From Arion vulgaris (taxonomy: Eukaryota > Mollusca > Gastropoda > Stylommatophora > Arionidae), in contig CM036764.1 in NCBI GenBank assembly GCA_020796225.1, positions 56,874,998 to 56,938,997 on the forward strand: a stretch of 64,000 nucleotides of DNA. Reading direction: 5' to 3'. This document shows positions 60,101 through 64,000 of this stretch, in pieces. The stretch's first letter is position 1, and every line of letters begins with the position of its first letter. Position numbers and translations under genes: made by a program. The notes beneath the pieces were generated by a model. That model had not been told where the DNA came from, ran no database searches, and saw nothing but the letters and a program-made list of their open reading frames with translations.

Positions 60101-60921
60101 ACATCATGATCACACTTGACAGAAAGTATCCAGAACAACCCAGCAAATGATAGCATTAAAGATACAAGCAGTGATCAATGACTACTACACTGTGTGTGAT
60201 ATTATTTATATGGACGGATGAGGTGATTATTTGTCTAGTGCGTGGGCTTTCACAACCTGAGTGACAATGACTACTACACTGTGTGTGATATTATTTATAT
60301 GGACGGATCAGGTGTTTATTTGTCTAGTGCATAGATTCCCAAACTTTTCGGCCCACCACCCACTTTTCACAATATAAACTTTGTAACACTAACACCCCCT
60401 CCACATTATAAGTTTCCAAACGCCCCCTCTATTTTCTCTTTGACATAGCAAATTGATATATATTTCTGTCATACATGGTCAATTTTCAAATGATTATATG
60501 AATGTAATAGAAAATTGATGAAAAAATGGATCGTGTAAGACGAGCATAAGATGAATTTAAATGCACAATTCAAATTTTAAATGATTATTAATTTATTTTA
60601 AAATATTTATTATTAATTTCTTCTTTAAGAAGCAACCGACCCCTAATCGTCGGAACACTAAAAAAAAGGAAGGCAAAGAAAGAAATGCAAAATTTTTCAT
60701 TTGCATCAAGAATCTTAAAAATGTTGCTTTTGTATCAAGAATCTTGAAAGATTTGATTTTGCAAATAAGAAGAATAAGAAGCTCCAAGAAGATATTAGAA
60801 AGAGATTATAGTGTAAGAAAAGAATGGCACTCACCTTCTCTCTGGTGCCCACGCGACCATATACAAACTGTGAGTTGGATGGAGTTGGAACAAATCTGCC
60901 AAGTCCTTGAGTTACTTTCAG
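54016..60921 (-). CDS. Jupiter/HN1 (JPT)-family-like protein, last three exons
   Basis: Three minus-strand exons join in phase: 60921-60835 (29 codons), 59924-59732 (64 codons plus 1 base) and 54101-54016 (2 bases plus 27 codons and TAA). All borders are AG/GT. The joined product has 121 residues here and ends VSNPPGGKSSGFW. A PPGGKSS C-terminus is the hallmark of the Jupiter/HN1 (JPT1/JPT2) family of microtubule-associated proteins. RPPTRGGVRNMQDSSFSLSG, across the second junction, resembles the PPGGGSNFSLG repeat of that family. The first exon (GLGRFVPTPSNSQFVYGRVG) is not recognised. The 5' exons and start codon are not found, and extra exons could lie in the 5.6-kb last intron. The family call is an inference from short motifs; the exon structure is well supported. 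Confidence 0.6.
54102..54794. other. Last intron of the Jupiter/HN1-like gene, unassigned part
   Basis: No repeat or exon recognised. An undetected small exon is possible. Confidence 0.45.
54795..55060 (-). mobile_element. Jockey-type LINE 3' end
   Basis: On the minus strand, tatgcagacttgagaagaaa, then ggtggcccacttacactagc, ttagagaatccgaaatccca and atgcagaagaagaag match 2495-2610 of the first element. Confidence 0.75.
55170..55292 (-). mobile_element. SINE family H head
   Basis: The minus strand begins cgcccgagtggttaccgggg, then cccaaatttggggtgtaaag and catgtcataagaggcgacta, continuing gtttggctgaaatcggatgc. It is truncated after that. Confidence 0.8.
55305..55400 (-). mobile_element. RNase H-bearing LINE, small fragment
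   Basis: The minus frame reads YAQDDDVVYTDGSVWFKANG, the first RNase H aspartate region, as at 63590-63540. Confidence 0.65.
55401..55904. other. No gene recognised
   Basis: Three near-copies of ccattccatagtactgatat-like sequence lie at 55678-55740. Confidence 0.5.
55905..56130 (+). mobile_element. LINE RT relic
   Basis: The decayed frame resembles IDYTKAFDEVNHEDLFKIL, then NGAARQLCVLSPDLFSLC, the aspartate box and QGCVLSPDLF box of an RT. Confidence 0.5.
56390..56600 (+). mobile_element. SINE family H, plus copy
   Basis: cgcccgtgtggtgtcggggt, then caaagaatagtaccactgca, tatgtggtaagaggtgactg, agcgcataactggcacaacg, cagatcacatacaaatcgca and gagtggttaacaagtagcca. It links the head type of 55170 with the tail type of 3465. 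Confidence 0.78.
56755..56985 (+). mobile_element. tRNA-derived SINE, family D, best copy
   Basis: Box A tgcttagctaagtgcttaca and box B gggttaaaatctggatc, then ccagagattcctatgtttat, gagctacggagttcaagaaa and catcatatggggtaaaagca. A 65-bp minisatellite follows at once. Confidence 0.78.
56986..57185. repeat. 65-bp tandem repeat, three copies before the LINE, one copy after it
   Basis: The unit is gcttaaaccctttaatggct, then tgtgtattattctctacaac, caaggacagcctctacatcc and gaggt. Starts are 56986, 57051 and 57116; the word restarts at 57181, where the LINE begins. A fourth copy follows the LINE at 59214-59280. Confidence 0.93.
57137..57874 (+). pseudogene. RT N-terminal half of LINE C
   Basis: Open for 245 codons; the ATG and first residues come from the flanking repeat. 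It contains RFYDALKTVYGPQQSHPTPI, WAEHFRSVLNHPSTICYEAI, MSSGKAPGADSIPTKVYKEG, TIVQLYKRKGNRQACDNHRG, ISFLSIAGKILARVLLNRLI, ETQCGFRAGRGTADMIFAAR and MVFVDLTKAFTR, with a stop right after the first catalytic aspartate block. Confidence 0.85.
57186..59213 (+). mobile_element. LINE family C, plus copy (RT and C-terminal domain)
   Basis: 5'-truncated within the linker. The RT is at 57240-57874, the remainder at 57966-58880, and a zinc-finger-like C-terminus (DHVCPTCGRDSV, 59070-59105) and GATGGACGGC(TAT)n end follow. One frameshift lies in the aspartate box after FVDLTKAF, plus small gaps. It is flanked on both sides by the same 65-bp repeat sequence. It lies inside the last intron of the Jupiter/HN1-like gene, in the opposite orientation. 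Confidence 0.9.
57966..58880 (+). pseudogene. RT C-terminal half of LINE C
   Basis: Open for 304 codons. It has ISNLLFADDCALATNSEEEM (catalytic FADD), NFAYLGSLLSRSANIDSEVH, VLTTLLYASETWTVYSRHGR, NWQDKIPDSEVLTRAKIPSV and LRWVGHVARMPDKRIPKQLM. A 12-bp duplication (gagcttgaaggggc) near 58820 breaks the ending. Confidence 0.85.
59296..59450 (-). mobile_element. SINE family H tail part
   Basis: ttcgttctttatggtcaatt, then aatcactctttgtgatatgt, ttggtaggtccctaaacgca and ctgatttcagccaaatg. The head is missing. Confidence 0.78.
59732..59924 (-). CDS. Jupiter/HN1-like gene, internal exon b
   Basis: On the minus strand the exon is preceded by atctttctctag and followed by GTAAATAT. It has 64 codons plus one base: SRAPRIVEREPYTGPVVEIK, then AENAQIIKRRAENLIF, PDSNAEFHNRPPTRGGVRNM and QDSSFSLS. 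The charged, probably disordered sequence ends in a PP-GG-SFSL pattern like the Jupiter/HN1 motif. The last G completes glycine with GT of the final exon. Confidence 0.7.
60176..60333. repeat. About 66-bp direct repeat, two copies 90 bp apart
   Basis: caatgactactacactgtgt, then gtgatattatttatatggac, ggatgaggtgattatttgtc and tagtgc, repeated from about 60267 with three changes. It lies in an intron of the Jupiter/HN1-like gene. Confidence 0.9.
60334..60420 (+). mobile_element. Possible hAT 5' terminal relic
   Basis: gattcccaaacttttcggcc, then caccacccacttttcac resembles a hAT 5' end of the cagtggttcccaacctttt type. No 3' end is confidently matched; a caaccgacccctaatcgtc stretch at 60631-60650 may be part of it. 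Confidence 0.4.
60835..60921 (-). CDS. Jupiter/HN1-like gene, internal exon a
   Basis: On the minus strand the exon is preceded by tttcttacag and followed by GTGAGTGCC. It encodes 29 codons, starting LKVTQGLGRFVPTPSNSQFV and ending YGRVGTREK, phase 0 at both ends. Its GC content is higher than that of the flanks. No domain recognised. Confidence 0.7.
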
Positions 60922-61307
60922 CTGTAAGAAAATATATCTTTGATTATTATATTGTGTGGATGCTGTACTGCATATTTTCTTGAATAGCAAACAGCGGTTA
61001 GTTTTGTCATTTAGATGGAGTTGAGAAACTTGTGTAACCAACACCAATAAGGATTGTATTTCAAATATCATTTCATGAGTGAGATGTTACATCATGACAT
61101 TTTGCCCACTGTATCACTTGCACATTTCAACAGACAATACAACCCACAACTGCAAGTGCTTTTGAGCATTGTTGGCCAGCTTAGCAATTGGGTGCTAGAA
61201 AAACACTCAGAAGTAAAAGTGGCCAGCATGATGCTGACCATATCACACAGATTGTGTACTGCTAGTCATTGAAAGAATAAGACTTCCAAACACTGTATTC
61301 CCCTTCT
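60922..61307. other. Upstream intron of the Jupiter/HN1-like gene, unassigned
   Basis: Nothing recognised. The next 5' exon of the minus-strand gene was not found here or further right in the window. Confidence 0.45.
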
Positions 61308-61515
61308 TCTTTACTCTTTGTGATATGTTTGATTTTTGCCAAGAACGTGTATACGTTGCACATTGGTTTGGTAGGCCCCTAAACGCATAGACTTCTACAC
61401 GTTTAGAACACATGCATCAATTTCGACCAAACCTCCTTAGTCGCCTCTTACGACATGCGTGGCAGCTAACAGTGGTTCTATTCTTTACACCTCAAATTAG
61501 GCTCCGGAAACCAAT
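61308..61515 (-). mobile_element. SINE family H, nearly complete copy
   Basis: tttactctttgtgatatgtt, gccaagaacgtgtatacgtt, ttggtaggcccctaaacgca, aaacctccttagtcgcctct and tacgacatgcgtggcagcta, then caaattaggctccgg (degenerate head). Confidence 0.8.
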
Positions 61516-61894
61516 CCCATAATATACCTAATGGCAAGAAAACTGGTTTTTACAGACTAAAAAAAACCTAGCAATCTAATGTAGACTAGGATCAAATATC
61601 TGGCAAGATTTCAACAGTAGTTTTTGTTTTCTAACCAAACCATTTATTTTTATTCTAGGAAAGCAATCATAGCAATTGAAATGTTTGAACTGGAAAATAT
61701 GAAAACAATTGAAGTTTGTCAAGAAAGCCAATTCAATGATGGTATTTAAAAAAAAAGGCCAAGCTATTAAATCACACATCGCAGGATGTTAAATGGTTGA
61801 TGGTTCATGCAATGCTAAAGTTTATGAGATTATTATCAGCATTTTTGTAGAATGGGAAACAAGTAATCAAAAAGAAAGCAAATGAAGGATCTTT

Positions 61895-62150
61895 TTTTCG
61901 GATTTCAATACTACTACTGCAAGGTTGCTGCAGAATTTTGTACACTTTAGATTTCAATACTACTACTGCTGCAAGGTTGCTACAGAATTTTGTTATACTT
62001 CAGATTTCAATACTACTACTGCAAGGTTGCTACAGAATTTTGTTATACTTCAGATTTCAATACTACTACTGCAAGGTTGCTACAGAATTTTGTACACATT
62101 AGATTTCACTACTACTGCTGCAAGGTTGCTACAGAATTTTCAACAATTCA
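61895..62150. repeat. About 50-bp tandem repeat, five copies
   Basis: The unit is gatttcaatactactactgc, then aaggttgctacagaattttg and ttatacttca, with variable TAC and TGC triplets. Confidence 0.93.
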
Positions 62151-62414
62151 GATTTACAATTAGTAACTTTTATATACAAGGCATAGAATTTCCTGGTCAT
62201 TTCTCTGTTACTAATTTGTATTAAAAGTACACATTTACTGAATAGATGGCCACTATTGACAATACAGAATGAAATTTGGAACTGTCATCCATCAGCCCCT
62301 TGCTTTTACACAAGTTACATCCCTTGCTTCTAGACAAGTTATGTCCCATCGTCTCTAGACAAGCTTTGTCACTTCAACTTTAAAACAAGTCAAGGAATGT
62401 TTTCCTAATATTTG

Positions 62415-62665
62415 TGTATCTATAGTTTATGTGTCAAGTACACCTTGCATCAAGTAATGTATCTATAGTTTATGTATCAAGTACACCTTGCATCAAGTAA
62501 TGTATCTATAGTTTATGTATCAAGTACACCTTGCATCAAGTAATGTATCTATAGTTTATGTATCAAGTACACCTTGCATCAAGTAATGTATCTATAGTTT
62601 ATGTATCAAGTACACCTTGCATCAAGTAATGTATCTATAGTTTATGTATCAAGTACACCTTGCAC
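62415..62665. repeat. 43-bp tandem repeat, about six copies
   Basis: The unit is catcaagtaatgtatctata, then gtttatgtatcaagtacacc and ttg. Confidence 0.95.
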
Positions 62666-62830
62666 TTGTTCACAAATTGAATATCAAAGAAACCATTTTA
62701 AAATAGAAGAAATATTTCCCAGTAATATAAGAAAGGAAACAAAGAAATATGAAACAACTATAAATAACTTTATTGTTGATGAGCGGTGCATAACAAAGTT
62801 GCTATTAAACGTTCCAGAAATAGTATAAAA

Positions 62831-62935
62831 CCTAATGTTGAAGTATATAAGTCCCCCGCTTTAGTTAAACGTTTACAAAATACTATAAAACATAATGTTG
62901 AAGTATAAAAGTCCTCCGCTTTAGTTAAACATTTA
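62831..62935. repeat. 62-bp duplication
   Basis: taatgttgaagtataaaagt, then cccccgctttagttaaacgt and ttacaaaatactataaaac, twice with few differences. Confidence 0.88.
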
Positions 62936-62949
62936 AGATTGGTTATTGG

Positions 62950-64000
62950 TTACTAAGCTGACGCATTGCACTCGGCAGACCCATAGGTGCTCAGTCTCCC
63001 CAACAGATATCAAAGAGTATGCATACTGATGGTTCCTGTGGCTCGCTGATTAAACACACCTCTCACTCTGCCTCTCAGGCATCCAGTTCGACCTGAACAA
63101 CGGGTAACTCCAAACTGCTTGAATCGCTTGATCGATTTAACATCGATTTTAGTGTCCTCGTCCAACAGTCTCGAAGAGACCGAAGAATATCCCCTTATCC
63201 ATCTTCAACTCCCCAACAATCGATGCTGTTGATGCAAGCCTGTCCGCTCTATCATTACCATAAACACCCGCATACCCAGGACAGTATATCCACGTACGCC
63301 GCTGGAGGTTAGAAACTTCTATAGACGACATCCACTCATACCGAAACCTGCCCTTCTGGATCTTGTGAAGCATCGACTGAGAGTCAGATACAACAACTGC
63401 CCCAGTAAATGAAGTCCCAGAGATCCAATGGAGGGGCAGCAGTAACGGCCTCAACCTCATACTAGAAGTAGTTGTCCTGTATGCCCCACTTCGCTCTGCA
63501 ACAACCCTACCATGCGCATTAGCCAAGAAACCCCAGCCGGACTTCTCACCACGTTGAACCGATCCATCAGTATATACAACAACATCATCATCCCTTGCAT
63601 TATCTACTATTAGCTGCTTAACTTCAAGATCAGCCTTCATGTTGCCCTAATCTCTACATTCTCTTCCAGAGTAATGATAACGTTGAGATAGTTGGTCATG
63701 CTACCATCTGTTGGGATCCATTCTTCCCCTTTTGGTAGGGTCGCAACCATAGTCACCTGGCCAATTGTTCTCTCAGCCTGGGCCATCCACGACATGCCAC
63801 GCTTGATTCTCGTGCCCGTAACATCATTAGTGTTCTTGTGTAGTGGATGTCTTTTATTTGCAGTAACCCGCATATTGGTTTGGGCTATTGCATGACGGGA
63901 GCGTAGTGACAGAAGGCCAAGCATATATCTCATCTTCACAATGGGGTATCTCTTATTGTAGCCCAGGACTATACGCATACCTTCATTCTGAACCCGTTCG
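62950..64000 (-). mobile_element. RNase H-bearing LINE, runs off the right edge
   Basis: From the right edge: MRIVLGYNKRYPIVKMRYML, HAIAQTNMRVTANKRHPLHK and RGMSWMAQAERTIGQVTMVA, then the RNase H frame 63640-63149 and a 3' end shared with 31340-31995. It is continuous with sequence beyond 64000. Confidence 0.85.
63149..63640 (-). pseudogene. RNase H domain of the I/Jockey-like LINE
   Basis: Open for 163 codons: D in DDDVVVYTDGSVQRGEKSGW, D in AVVVSDSQSMLHKIQKGRF and D in VYGNDRADRLASTASIVGEL. The expected glutamate region reads SMRLRPLLLPLHWI, and the expected histidine of PGHAG is tyrosine (PGYAG), so the domain is probably inactive. Confidence 0.78.

Overview
This window is eukaryotic genomic DNA, AT-rich and crowded with transposons. 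It most likely comes from a mollusc or another lophotrochozoan. The reasons are vertebrate-like proteins split by long introns, many non-LTR retrotransposon families (Jockey-type, RTE-type and an RNase H-bearing I/Jockey-like family), Penelope-like elements with a GIY-YIG domain, tRNA-derived SINEs, and a SINE core resembling one I remember from gastropod genomes. The species cannot be named from the sequence. No rRNA gene, functional tRNA gene, CRISPR array or bacterial gene is seen.

Two host genes are supported. The first is the nuclear effector of Notch signalling, CSL/RBPJ (Suppressor of Hairless). Nine plus-strand exons lie between 4756 and 31007, with phase-compatible GT/AG junctions and a stop codon. 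The 5' exons lie upstream of the window. Eight exons read perfectly. The exon at 25051-25155 carries three small indels and sits against a four-copy, 72-bp tandem repeat of its own 3' end and donor site. The exon ending at 21153 has its 3' end and donor repeated about six times. The second gene is on the minus strand (54016-60921). Its three phase-compatible exons end in a PPGGKSSGFW C-terminus typical of the Jupiter/HN1 (JPT) family.

Layout. 1-4755 holds a decayed Jockey element, a hAT transposase relic and LINE and SINE tails upstream of the first visible RBPJ exon. 4756-31007 is RBPJ, whose introns contain Penelope-like fragments, several LINE families (some nested with readable target-site duplications), minisatellites, long TA tracts and one full-length RTE element (26000-29298). 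31000-39600 holds fragments of the RNase H-bearing LINE, SINEs and a non-autonomous hAT element that closely resembles SPIN-type elements of vertebrates. 39590-41203 is a mariner element with a nested LINE. 42700-52900 holds LINE remnants, a GC-rich 1.08-kb retro-insertion with a perfect 14-bp target duplication, and two large minisatellites. 54000-64000 holds the Jupiter/HN1-like gene, a long LINE, SINEs and minisatellites.

The most notable themes are splice-donor-containing minisatellites in RBPJ, possible horizontal transfer of a SPIN-like transposon, and sharing of sequence between the tandem 5' UTR modules of a full-length RTE element and the heads of the commonest SINE family here. Most long open frames are inside minisatellites or decayed transposons and are not host genes.
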